From positions 1 through 64,000 of the forward strand of contig CAZSAK010000003.1 in assembly GCA_964605155.1 (NCBI GenBank): a DNA stretch of 64,000 nucleotides, written 5' to 3'. The notes beneath the pieces were generated by a model. The model was not told the DNA's origin and made no database searches. It saw nothing but the letters and a program-made list of their open reading frames with translations. The position numbers and the translations under genes are program-made. Positions 37,615-45,449 of this stretch are shown here, one piece after another. The stretch is from CAZSAK01 sp964605155. GTDB taxonomy: Bacteria; Pseudomonadota; Gammaproteobacteria; SZUA-140. Numbering within the stretch: the first letter of the stretch is position 1; the number at the start of each line of letters is the position of its first letter.

Positions 37615-38280
37615 CTATTTATTATCTTTCAGCGACCGCCTGTTAAGGATTTCTATCTGTCCGCGATGAAGCCTGACCCAGCCGTGATGTTCGAATTCCT
37701 TCAATAACCGGCTCACAACCTCCCGCGCGGTACCCAGTTCATTTGCGATATCCTGGTGTGTGATTTCGATCGGCTGTTGTGATTTATGCTGTTCAAGCAG
37801 GTACTTCGCCAAGCGTTGATGTGTGGGCGTAAATGCAATGTTTTCAACCAGCGAAATCATATCTTCAAGTCCCCGGTCAAGGGTCCTGAAAATAAACCTG
37901 CGAAATCCCGCAGAGCCGGCCAGGGCCGACTCGAACGCCTTGCGGGGTATAAATATGGCATTCACCTCTGAATCGGTAACTGCCTGGGCGGTGTAACGTG
38001 TTCCACTTAGCAGACAGCAGGTCGTCAGCTCACAGGTCTGGCCTTTATTGATATGGTACAGGATCAGTTCATGGCCATCAGGCGTTGTTTTCTTGACCTT
38101 GACAGAACCCGCACTAATGAGCAGGTAATGTTCACATTCATCGCCGTTGTTAAAGAGCGGGTAACTTGCGGGGTATTTTACCTGCCTGGCGGCTTTTACC
38201 GTTTGTAGCCAGGCATCATCATCAATAGCCTTCAACTCGGGGTAACTGTTCAGCCACGTTGTTGAATTGACGCTGCTCAT
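37615..38280 (-). CDS. Crp/Fnr family transcriptional regulator
   Basis: A 221-residue regulator with an N-terminal cNMP-binding-like beta-roll (about 20-130). A dimerisation helix (about 130-155) and a winged helix-turn-helix, HQDIANELGTAREVVSRLLKEF (given in parts), follow, with S/R residues suited to DNA recognition. The effector domain lacks the FNR four-cysteine iron-sulfur set. It does contain C-E-L-T-T-C-C-L-L-S, a cysteine cluster that could sense redox or a sulfur species; this is inference. It is divergent from the SPW protein gene, which is a likely target. Confidence 0.9.
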   Translation of the reverse strand: MSSVNSTTWLNSYPELKAIDDDAWLQTVKAARQVKYPASYPLFNNGDECEHYLLISAGSVKVKKTTPDGHELILYHINKGQTCELTTCCLLSGTRYTAQAVTDSEVNAIFIPRKAFESALAGSAGFRRFIFRTLDRGLEDMISLVENIAFTPTHQRLAKYLLEQHKSQQPIEITHQDIANELGTAREVVSRLLKEFEHHGWVRLHRGQIEILNRRSLKDNK

Positions 38281-38526
38281 AACGTATTAATTACAGTCAT
38301 AATGAATATGCAGCTGCAGTACCAGGATGATATGACGCAAGGCCACTGAATAGGTTTTCATTTTAAGACCTTGCAACCTTCATGCTCAAGGGTTGTGGAC
38401 ATAAAATGTAACTTTGTCACTGAAATCCATGTCGGTTTGTACCTATTATCATTCCATTGTATATCAACCTTTAAATATCAGCCGCCATGTTTACCTGACG
38501 GACAAACGAGGAACAGGAGGATGTTT

Positions 38527-38907
38527 ATGAAAATACGCGAACAACATATGGATAATGACTGGCAGGATGTCACGATCCTGCTGATAGGTATATGGTTATT
38601 TATCTCCCCGTTTGTGTTGCAATTCGTGACTTCCAATCCTGCTGCGGCGATTGTTTCATTTCTGATCGGTGTATTGATCACGATGTTTGCGATGACCGGT
38701 TTATCGACACATCAGCTGTGGGAGGAGTGGTTCAATCTTGTGCTGGCGGCCTTTATGATCGCGTTGCCATGGATACTGGGTTTCTCCAAGCCGATAGTAA
38801 TGTGGAACGTGATACTGGCTGGAGGACTGATCGCGATTTTCGCAATTTGGGCCATGATACAGAGACGCATGGAGTATCAACACAGTGATTATCCTTCAGG
38901 GGCATAG
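38527..38907 (+). CDS. SPW repeat membrane protein
   Basis: The start at 38527 is set by a perfect AGGAGG with 6-bp spacing; an in-frame ATG at 38521 abuts that site and is unlikely. The 126-residue protein has four membrane helices in two related pairs. Each carries the SPW pattern: W-L-F-I-S-P-F-V-L-Q-F in the first half and A-L-P-W-I-L-G-F in the second. The family is small and of unknown function. It is divergent from the Crp/Fnr gene and ends at a strong terminator. Confidence 0.85.
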   Translation: MKIREQHMDNDWQDVTILLIGIWLFISPFVLQFVTSNPAAAIVSFLIGVLITMFAMTGLSTHQLWEEWFNLVLAAFMIALPWILGFSKPIVMWNVILAGGLIAIFAIWAMIQRRMEYQHSDYPSGA

Positions 38908-38953
38908 GTTACCGCCTGATCATGGCTTTCAATAATATTTTCTCGGCAATCGT

Positions 38954-38989
38954 GGCGCCCGGCAAAAGATACGGGCGCCTCGTTTTTTT
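38954..38989 (+). terminator. Intrinsic terminator after the SPW gene
   Basis: GGCGCCCG (38954-38961) pairs perfectly with CGGGCGCC (38972-38979) around a 10-base loop and is followed by TCG and seven T residues. A strong rho-independent terminator on the plus strand, 47 bp after the SPW stop. Confidence 0.9.
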
Positions 38990-39037
38990 AGTGACCTACC
39001 ATAAAAATGGATCCGGGTTGTTCTTGATCATGGTTTT

Positions 39038-39292
39038 TCAGGCGGTCACCCTGGATCTGTTCAGCCCATGGTATAACACATAGACCGGATCCCATTTCAT
39101 TATTACTGTCATGGCAAGGTAAACGCCGAAACCCACAATGTAGGGTTGCCAGGGTTGAATTTCATTGAATATAAACATCTGCCCAAAGCTGGCAAAAGCA
39201 AGTAGTACACGAATGCTCGGATCGATGAGCGCGTCAATCATGAGCGTGCTGTGATCCTGGTCCCGGAATATAGCCGTATCGTACGTATTCAT
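39038..39292 (-). CDS. Small two-helix membrane protein, DUF2892-like
   Basis: An 84-residue protein with a perfect AGGAGG ribosome site 6 bp before the ATG. Two hydrophobic segments (IRVLLAFASFGQMFIF and YIVGFGVYLAMTVIMKW) are followed by D-P-V-Y-V-L-Y-H-G-L-N. This layout resembles DUF2892/YgaP-type membrane segments, which end in C-P-L-Y, but the match is loose. It is convergent with the SPW gene. The function is unknown. Confidence 0.6.
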   Translation of the reverse strand: MNTYDTAIFRDQDHSTLMIDALIDPSIRVLLAFASFGQMFIFNEIQPWQPYIVGFGVYLAMTVIMKWDPVYVLYHGLNRSRVTA

Positions 39293-39550
39293 CAGACACC
39301 TCCTGCTTAGTTAAGTCGACGAATTAATAGCTCTATCTGGATTGCCAAACTTGATGAGGAGACGAACTCCGCGTTTCAGGTGGGCTACATGTGTAGACAG
39401 TGGCCAACAGGAAAGTTCAGGATATATTTTTGCAACTACTATCCGGTTTTAAGGATTGAATCACAGACACGGAGGATACATTTTTTATGAACAAAGTGAA
39501 CAATGCTATAGAGATAATGTCATGACATAGATTACATCAATCATATATCA

Positions 39551-40945
39551 CTAATCGATAGTGCCTTGCTTTGCCGCCTGCAATACCAGCGCGTCAAATT
39601 CCTCCGCCGATAACAGCTTTTGTTCAGCGACGATATCACGTACGGGTCGACCGCTTGTTTCGGATTGCTTGGCGATCTCGGCGGACCTGGCGTAACCGAT
39701 TCTTGTGTTTAGCAGCGTTGCAAGCCCGACACTGTTATGCAAAAAGTTCATGCAACGTTCGCCGTCCACTTTCAGTCCCTTGAGGTTTTTTTCAGTGGCG
39801 GCATTGACTGCATTGGTCAACCATTCCATTGCGTCGGACAGGGCAGAGCCCAGGGCGGGCATCATGACATTGAGTTCCAGCTGCCCCGCCTGAGTCATCG
39901 CGGCCACTGCAGTATCCTGACCCATAACCTGATAGCACACCATATTGAGCATTTCGAACATGACGGGGTTAACCTTGCCCGGCATGATACTGGAGCCGGG
40001 TTGCACGGGCGGCAACAGAATTTCCCCCAGACCCGTACGAGGACCGGAGGCGAGCAGGCGCATGTCATTGGATATACGAATCAGTTCAAGTGCCAGGTCG
40101 CGAATTGCCGAAGAGAGCGCCTGGATATCATGCATCGACTGCATCTGTGCGACCAGATCGTGCGCCGGCCGTATCATCTCTCCGGTCAGTCTTGCGAGTT
40201 CTGTCGCTACATTGCGGACATAAGCGGGTGAGGTATTGAGTCCGGTGCCCACGGCACTGCCGCCGAGTCCGATTTCACACAACGGATCGCGCGTATCTTC
40301 AAGACGTTTCACGCAGCGTCGCAACGTAAAGGCATAGGCGTTGAATTCCTTGCCAATGGTTGTCGGCACCGCATCCTGCAGATGGGTGCGGCCGCTCTTG
40401 ACGGTATCCTGTTCCTGATCGCCGATCCGGGCGTATGCATCGGCCATGGTATTGATCGCCGTGATCAGTCGCGGCAGTTTGGCAAGGGCGGTCAATCGGA
40501 TCGCCGTTGGAATCGTATCATTGGTGCTCTGGCCCATGTTTACATGATCATTCGGGTGGACGGGGGTGTAGGACCCGCGTTCGCCGCCGAGCGCGACATT
40601 GGCCAGGTTGGCGATGACTTCGTTGCTGTTCATGTTATGGCTGGTTCCGGCGCCGGCCTGGAACCGGTCGACGACAAACTGGTCCCGGTACTCGCCTGCC
40701 AGAATCTTGTCACAGGCATCGGTGATGGCCCGGCTGATTTTCGCGTCCAGCCAGTCACCTTGATGATTGGCGACGGCGGCGGCTCGTTTGATGCGTACAT
40801 GGGCGACGATAAAGTCCTGGTCGGGTTTGCGCCCGCTGATCGGGAAGTTGTCGACGGCACGCGCTGTCTGCACTCCATACCAGGCCTGTTGTGGAACTTT
40901 TAGCTCTCCCAGACTGTCTCTCTCTATACGGAACCCGTTCGTCAT
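39551..40945 (-). CDS. aspA: Aspartate ammonia-lyase (aspartase/fumarase superfamily)
   Basis: The start at 40945 has GGAG at 9-bp spacing; a further in-frame ATG at 40960 lacks a ribosome site. Of 464 residues, the N-terminus R-I-E-R-D-S-L-G-E-L-K-V-P and Y-G-V-Q-T-A-R-A-V-D-N-F-P-I-S fits aspartases better than fumarase C. The superfamily signature GSSIMPGKVNPV with the catalytic serine is present at about 317-328, as are T-S-x-N-M-N-x-N-E-V and HPNDHVNMGQSTND. It would convert aspartate to fumarate and ammonia. Fumarase activity cannot be excluded from sequence alone. Confidence 0.8.
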   Translation of the reverse strand: MTNGFRIERDSLGELKVPQQAWYGVQTARAVDNFPISGRKPDQDFIVAHVRIKRAAAVANHQGDWLDAKISRAITDACDKILAGEYRDQFVVDRFQAGAGTSHNMNSNEVIANLANVALGGERGSYTPVHPNDHVNMGQSTNDTIPTAIRLTALAKLPRLITAINTMADAYARIGDQEQDTVKSGRTHLQDAVPTTIGKEFNAYAFTLRRCVKRLEDTRDPLCEIGLGGSAVGTGLNTSPAYVRNVATELARLTGEMIRPAHDLVAQMQSMHDIQALSSAIRDLALELIRISNDMRLLASGPRTGLGEILLPPVQPGSSIMPGKVNPVMFEMLNMVCYQVMGQDTAVAAMTQAGQLELNVMMPALGSALSDAMEWLTNAVNAATEKNLKGLKVDGERCMNFLHNSVGLATLLNTRIGYARSAEIAKQSETSGRPVRDIVAEQKLLSAEEFDALVLQAAKQGTID

Positions 40946-41052
40946 CGTTGTTAACTCCATATAAATGCAGCTGATGATCTTAGCCTGTCCGGGCAGTGGA
41001 TGAAAGGGCCTGTTTTGGATAAGCTGACGGACATGTATAGTGAGTTATCGAG

Positions 41053-41322
41053 ATGACGCAGTGTATACGGTGCATCGTCTCCGGCCGTGTCCAGGGTGTG
41101 TTTTTCCGGGCGTCCGCGCAACGCATGGCGCAGGAACTGGATATCAGCGGCTGGGCGCGTAATATGCCCGACGGGTGTGTCGAGGTAGTCGCCTGCGGTG
41201 ATGAAAACAAGGTCCGGGAGTTTCAGGACTGGTTGTGGGTCGGTCCCCAACATGCCAGTGTATCGGATGTCAGTGTAACCAGGATAGAGAACCGGATGAT
41301 AGATGGATTCAGCGTACGTTGA
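41053..41322 (+). CDS. acyP: Acylphosphatase
   Basis: An 89-residue acylphosphatase hydrolysing carboxyl-phosphate bonds. The phosphate-binding loop V-S-G-R-V-Q-G-V-F-F-R contains the catalytic arginine R19, and G-W-A-R-N-M-P-D-G-C-V-E contains the catalytic asparagine N37. Full length. It is divergent from the aspartase gene across about 107 bp and followed by a hairpin terminator at 41442-41466. Confidence 0.95.
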   Translation: MTQCIRCIVSGRVQGVFFRASAQRMAQELDISGWARNMPDGCVEVVACGDENKVREFQDWLWVGPQHASVSDVSVTRIENRMIDGFSVR

Positions 41323-41366
41323 CATGATAGCGGACCGGTACATGCCCAGCCGTTTTCTGCCGGATC

Positions 41367-41391
41367 ACCTGACCAGATCAACTGGTCAGGT
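41367..41391. promoter_or_regulatory. Perfect 10-bp inverted repeat upstream of the Met/His-rich gene
   Basis: ACCTGACCAG and CTGGTCAGGT flank a 5-base centre. There is no T-run after it, so it is better read as a possible operator than as a terminator. It lies between acyP and a separate terminator hairpin. Confidence 0.45.
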
Positions 41392-41441
41392 CATTGGCTC
41401 ACCTTTATTCGTAATACACGTATCGCCGGTACAGACGAACG

Positions 41442-41466
41442 CCCGCGAACGCGGGTTGTGTTTTTT
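41442..41466 (+). terminator. Intrinsic terminator after acyP
   Basis: CCCGC and GCGGG pair around a GAAC tetraloop, followed by TTGTG and six T residues. It probably ends the acyP transcript ahead of the Met/His-rich gene. Confidence 0.65.
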
Positions 41467-41509
41467 CAGGAGTTGTATGACCAATAATATAACCAGAGGA
41501 GGTTATCTA

Positions 41510-41923
41510 ATGAAGACAGTACGGATATTTATGTATGGACTGCTGGCCCTGATGTTTATGAGCGGTCCCGCGATGGCGGACAAGGGCCCCCATATGGGTA
41601 TGATGGGCGACAAGGATGGACAGCATATGATGTACAGGGATCATCATGATATGTCCATGGAGATGATGAAGATGATGAAAGAGGTCATGGGAATCGTCAA
41701 GAACCTGGAGCATAGACCCAGTGCTGCTGAAAAGGAAAAGCTCGACAAGATGATGAGCCGGCTCGATGAGATGATGCAGCAACACGAGGACATGATGAAA
41801 AAGGCCAGGGAGATGCATGAAGAACGCATGGAGAAATGGAAAGAGCATCACCGGATGATGGATAACGATATGAATGATGACGAGGATGACAATGAGGATA
41901 ACGAGGATGACTCGATGATGTGA
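41510..41923 (+). CDS. Exported Met/His-rich protein with acidic tail
   Basis: The ATG at 41510 follows the ribosome site AGAGGAGG and encodes 137 residues. The signal peptide is MKTVRIFMYGLLALMFMSGP with cleavage near AMA-D. The mature chain is dominated by methionine, histidine and charged residues: H-M-G-M-M-G, HHDMSMEMMKMMKEVMG, a long amphipathic helix with EKLDKMMSRLDEMMQQHEDM, and a C-terminal run of Asp, Asn and Glu. I infer a periplasmic metal-binding (copper- or nickel-type) or stress protein. No known family is recognised. Confidence 0.75.
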   Translation: MKTVRIFMYGLLALMFMSGPAMADKGPHMGMMGDKDGQHMMYRDHHDMSMEMMKMMKEVMGIVKNLEHRPSAAEKEKLDKMMSRLDEMMQQHEDMMKKAREMHEERMEKWKEHHRMMDNDMNDDEDDNEDNEDDSMM

Positions 41924-41960
41924 TGAGTGAATGGCAGGGCATGAGCATTGAATTAAAAAA

Positions 41961-41984
41961 GGGAAGCGATTGCTTCCCTTTTTT
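41961..41984. terminator. Bidirectional intrinsic terminator
   Basis: GGGAAGC and GCTTCCC form a stem with a GATT loop, flanked by six A on the left and six T on the right. It can therefore end transcription from both the Met/His-rich gene (plus) and the lytic transglycosylase gene (minus), whose stop codon it touches. Confidence 0.9.
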
Positions 41985-42582
41985 ATTGACGGAACCAGTG
42001 CAGGCGCAGGGCGTCGATCACCTTGTTGGAATAAGCAGCCTTGCCCTGACTGCCGTTGTATCTGGCGAGGGCGCGCATCAGATCACCGTCCTCAAGATCG
42101 ATGTAATAGCGTAATATCGTACAACCCAATCGCAAATTGGTTTGCGGTTGCTGCAGGCTGTCATTCGGGTGACCGATTTCCTTGAGCCAGAATGGCATGA
42201 CCTGCATCAGCCCTTGTGCGCCGCTATCGGAAACCGCCCAGCGGTCAAAGTCGCTTTCCACTTCGATGACGGCAAGCACCAGTTCCGGCGGCAGGTCGGC
42301 GCGGGTTGCCTCATAGTGGACCAGCCGGAGCAGATCCAGCCGCTGTTTCGTATCATCGACCCTCGATGCCATGCGCCGTGACATGTCGGTCAACCATACC
42401 TCGGCGTCAAACCTGTCTTCAAAGCTGTCACTGTTATTGACCGCCTCGATCAGCAGCTTGCGCAATTGCGGATCGGGAGTATTCTGGATCGAGGCCATGC
42501 CATGGGTAGACACCGTCATGCCCCAGATGATGACGAGAAGCCGGATGGTTATTCTATATATATACAGGATGTTTGCGGCCAT
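41983..42582 (-). CDS. Lytic transglycosylase (SLT domain)
   Basis: A 199-residue exported enzyme that cleaves the glycan strands of peptidoglycan. A hydrophobic N-terminus (IYRITIRLLVIIWGM) acts as signal or anchor. The SLT domain has VIEVESDFDRWAVS with the catalytic glutamate (E109), G-A-Q-G-L-M-Q-V-M-P, N-L-R-L-G and ALARYNGSQGK. It lies 86 bp downstream of proS on the same strand, a common gammaproteobacterial pairing, and ends at the shared terminator. Confidence 0.93.
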   Translation of the reverse strand: MAANILYIYRITIRLLVIIWGMTVSTHGMASIQNTPDPQLRKLLIEAVNNSDSFEDRFDAEVWLTDMSRRMASRVDDTKQRLDLLRLVHYEATRADLPPELVLAVIEVESDFDRWAVSDSGAQGLMQVMPFWLKEIGHPNDSLQQPQTNLRLGCTILRYYIDLEDGDLMRALARYNGSQGKAAYSNKVIDALRLHWFRQ

Positions 42583-42668
42583 AGGATAACAGCGCCGTAT
42601 TCAATATCATGTGCGTACCTGCCATTATCATCGGTAATTGCAGGCGTAACTTAAGGGTTTCGGGAGGT

Positions 42669-44378
42669 TTAATTATGTACGGCCCGGCCGAGAAATTCCG
42701 TGATCTGCTGCAGGGAAACGAGCTCCGCATCGCTGGCACGACGGTGTTTGTATTCGATCCTGCCGTCATCCAGACCCCGTTCGCTCAGCACCAGCCGGTG
42801 GGGTATGCCGATCAGGTCCATATTGGCGAACATCACACCCGCACGTTCCTTGCGGTCGTCGAACAGCACGTCGAAACCCGCGTCCACGAGTTCCTGGTAA
42901 AGTTTCTCGACAGCATCGCGCACGCGCCGGGACTTATGCAGGTTCATGGGTAACAGCGCGACCGTGAAGGGCGCAATTGCGTCCGGCCAGATAATCCCCT
43001 GTTCATCGTGATTTTGTTCGATGGCCGCAGCGAGGATGCGGGATACACCGATGCCATAACAACCCATGGTCAGGACGACGGATTGGCCCTGCTCATCCAG
43101 GCAGGTGGCGTTCATCGTCTCGCTGTATTTTTTACCCAACTGGAATATATGGCCGACCTCGATACCGCGCTTGATGGAGAGAGTCCCTTGATCGTCAGGT
43201 CCGGCATCACCCTCGACGACGTTGCGCAGATCAGCGACAGTGGGCTCCGGCAGGTCTCGACCCCAGTTGACACCGGTCAGATGTTTACCGCTGATATTCG
43301 CGCCGCAGACAAAGTCGGCAAGGTGAGACGCACTGTGATCCGCTATCACGGGAATCTTGAGACCCATGGGGCCGACAGATCCCGGATCGCATCCTGCGAC
43401 CTTCCTGACCTGCTCGGCTGTGGCGAATGACAATGGCGCAGCCACCTGATCGAGTTTTTCCGCCTTGGTCGGGTTGAGTTCATGATCTCCACGCAAGACC
43501 AGTGCGATCACCTGGTCGTCAGCGCCCTCGACCAGCAGGGTCTTCAGACATCGGTCGGGTGTTGTCTTCAGAAACTTGCAGACCTCATCGATGCTGTGGA
43601 TACCCGGTGTATCAACCGTTTGTATCTGCTCGGCGGCGGCGGACCTTTCACCGGCGGGGGGGCGGGCATCGGCCAGTTCGACATTGGCGGCGTAATCACC
43701 CTCCGATGAAAAGGCGATGGCATCCTCGCCGGAGTCGGCCAGCACATGAAATTCGTGCGAAAGCTTGCCGCCTATATTGCCTGTGTCCGCCAGCACCGCC
43801 CGGTACCCGAGTCCGATACGGCTGAAGATGCGCGAATAGGTGTCGTACATATGCCGGTAGGTTTCATCCAGAGATCCCTGATCGAGATGAAACGAATAGG
43901 CGTCTTTCATGATGAATTCACGCGCGCGCATCACGCCAAAGCGTGGACGGATCTCGTCCCGGAATTTGGTCTGGATCTGATAGAAATTCGCCGGTAGCTG
44001 TTTGTAACTGCGGATTTCATTGCGAACCAGGTCTGTGATGACCTCTTCATGCGTGGGGCCAAAACAAAATTCGCGATCATGACGATCATGCAGGCGCAGC
44101 AGCTCCGGACCATAGTGTTCCCAGCGGCCGGATTCACGCCACAATTCGGCGGGCTGTATTGCCGGCATCAAGACCTCCTGGGCGCCGGCGCGATTCATCT
44201 CTTCGCGAACGATCGCCTCGATCTTGTGTAATACGCGCAGGCCCATCGGCAACCACGTATAAAGACCCGCCGCCAGTTTGCGTATCATGCCTGCACGCAG
44301 CATCAGTTTGTGGCTGATAACCTCGGCATCCGATGGTGTTTCTTTTAATGTTGCCAGCAGAAAATTCGATGTACGCAT
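42669..44378 (-). CDS. proS: Proline--tRNA ligase
   Basis: A 569-residue class II synthetase of the bacterial type. The motif 2 region is R-P-R-F-G-V-M-R-A-R-E-F-I-M-K-D-A-Y-S-F, and motif 3 is the GYGIGVSRILAAAIEQ-like segment (C-Y-G-I-G-V-S-R). Between motifs 2 and 3 lies the YbaK-type editing domain (about 250-390, with FLKTTPDRCLKTLL) that hydrolyses Ala-tRNA-Pro. The C-terminal anticodon-binding domain contains DVLFDDRKERAGVMFANMD. Full length. Confidence 0.98.
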   Translation of the reverse strand: MRTSNFLLATLKETPSDAEVISHKLMLRAGMIRKLAAGLYTWLPMGLRVLHKIEAIVREEMNRAGAQEVLMPAIQPAELWRESGRWEHYGPELLRLHDRHDREFCFGPTHEEVITDLVRNEIRSYKQLPANFYQIQTKFRDEIRPRFGVMRAREFIMKDAYSFHLDQGSLDETYRHMYDTYSRIFSRIGLGYRAVLADTGNIGGKLSHEFHVLADSGEDAIAFSSEGDYAANVELADARPPAGERSAAAEQIQTVDTPGIHSIDEVCKFLKTTPDRCLKTLLVEGADDQVIALVLRGDHELNPTKAEKLDQVAAPLSFATAEQVRKVAGCDPGSVGPMGLKIPVIADHSASHLADFVCGANISGKHLTGVNWGRDLPEPTVADLRNVVEGDAGPDDQGTLSIKRGIEVGHIFQLGKKYSETMNATCLDEQGQSVVLTMGCYGIGVSRILAAAIEQNHDEQGIIWPDAIAPFTVALLPMNLHKSRRVRDAVEKLYQELVDAGFDVLFDDRKERAGVMFANMDLIGIPHRLVLSERGLDDGRIEYKHRRASDAELVSLQQITEFLGRAVHN

Positions 44379-44454
44379 TATTGTTTTATATCTGCGGCGG
44401 CCTGAAGACGGCTGCCGGGATTGATTTTACCGACATGATATCAAGTGTTAAAGA

Positions 44455-45297
44455 TCATTCATATTGAAATCTCATCGACATATCGACGGCCTTGATGTCC
44501 TTGGTAATGCTCCCGACCGATATGTAATCGACGCCTGTTTCAGCGATGCTGCGGATGGTTTCCAGCGTTATCCCGCCGGAGGCCTCGAGTGTAGCACGTC
44601 CGTTATTCAGCATGACCGCCTTGCGCAGCAATTCGAGATTGAAGTTGTCAAGCAACAATCTGTCGGCTCCTGCAGTCAGTGCCGCGGCGGCCTCGTTAAT
44701 ATCCTCGACCTCGATTTCGATCGGCATGTCAGGGTGCAATTGCCGCGCCCTGTCGATGGCTTCTATGATGGAGCCGCAGGCGAGAATATGATTTTCCTTG
44801 AGCAGGATGGCATCGTGCAAGCCCATGCGATGGTTGCTGCAGCCGCCGCAGCGTACCGCATATTTCTGTGCTGATCGCAGGCCCGGCAGGGTCTTGCGTG
44901 TATCAAGGATACGCACCGGAAGGCCCTTTACGCGTTCGGCATAGCGCCTGGCGTGGGTTGCAGTGGCAGAGATCGTCTGTAAAAAATTCAGCGCGGTACG
45001 CTCGCCTGTCAGAATAGCCCTTGAGGGCCCCTTCACGGTACAGAGCCGCGTCTTGTCTCTTACAGCGTCGCCGTCCGCTGCATGCCAGTCGATCCCGATC
45101 CTTTCATCGAGCTGCCGAAAGGTGCTGTCGAACCAGGCGGTGCCGCAGAGTACGGCCGTTTCGCGACAGATGACATGTGCCGTCGAGATGCTTCCTTCAT
45201 GCAGGATATCGGCGCTGATATCGCCCGTGCCGACATCCTCTGCAAGCGCCCGTTCAACGGTCTGGTTTATATCATCGGGTAACTGGTAATTCTGCAC
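44455..45297 (-). CDS. nadC: Nicotinate-nucleotide pyrophosphorylase (carboxylating)
   Basis: Converts quinolinate and PRPP to nicotinate mononucleotide in de novo NAD synthesis. The 280-residue protein has the N-terminal helix ALAEDVGTGDISAD, the core R-I-L-D-T-R-K-T-L-P-G-L-R, NHRMGLHDAILLKENH, and the barrel end EASGGITLETIRSIAETGVD. All are characteristic. An imperfect 22-bp palindrome at 45322-45343, just upstream, may be its operator. Confidence 0.97.
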   Translation of the reverse strand: MQNYQLPDDINQTVERALAEDVGTGDISADILHEGSISTAHVICRETAVLCGTAWFDSTFRQLDERIGIDWHAADGDAVRDKTRLCTVKGPSRAILTGERTALNFLQTISATATHARRYAERVKGLPVRILDTRKTLPGLRSAQKYAVRCGGCSNHRMGLHDAILLKENHILACGSIIEAIDRARQLHPDMPIEIEVEDINEAAAALTAGADRLLLDNFNLELLRKAVMLNNGRATLEASGGITLETIRSIAETGVDYISVGSITKDIKAVDMSMRFQYE

Positions 45298-45321
45298 GAT
45301 AAGCGTTTACGTCCCTATTAC

Positions 45322-45343
45322 TGATTTGCAAGCATGTAAATCA
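45322..45343. promoter_or_regulatory. Imperfect 22-bp palindrome upstream of nadC
   Basis: TGATTTGCAAG and CATGTAAATCA are reverse complements at 9 of 11 positions and end 25 bp before the nadC start. Size and position suit a repressor site, possibly for NAD-linked control. I cannot match it to a known regulator consensus. Confidence 0.4.
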
Positions 45344-45364
45344 ACGCTACAATTCGGGATGTTC

Positions 45365-45384
45365 GTTATACTGACAAGTATAAC
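45365..45384. promoter_or_regulatory. Perfect 8-bp inverted repeat containing a -10-like TATACT
   Basis: GTTATACT and AGTATAAC flank GACA. The left arm holds TATACT, a good -10 hexamer for the DUF1538 operon, but the expected -35 region is poor. A site of this form overlapping a promoter would suit regulator control. It lies about 65 bp before the first DUF1538 gene and 68 bp before nadC on the other side. Confidence 0.4.
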
Positions 45385-45449
45385 CAGTTTTCCCGGGTCG
45401 CGATTGTATTAATGATGCGATCTCCCGGAAAAAAGGAAAATAGAAAACG

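Noticed and set aside
39487..39525. 12-codon frame with an upstream GGAGG in the gap before the aspartase gene
   Set aside because: The spacing is 11 bp and the peptide too short to support; the perfect palindrome ATGTCATGACAT at 39517-39528 inside it is noted, but with no further evidence.
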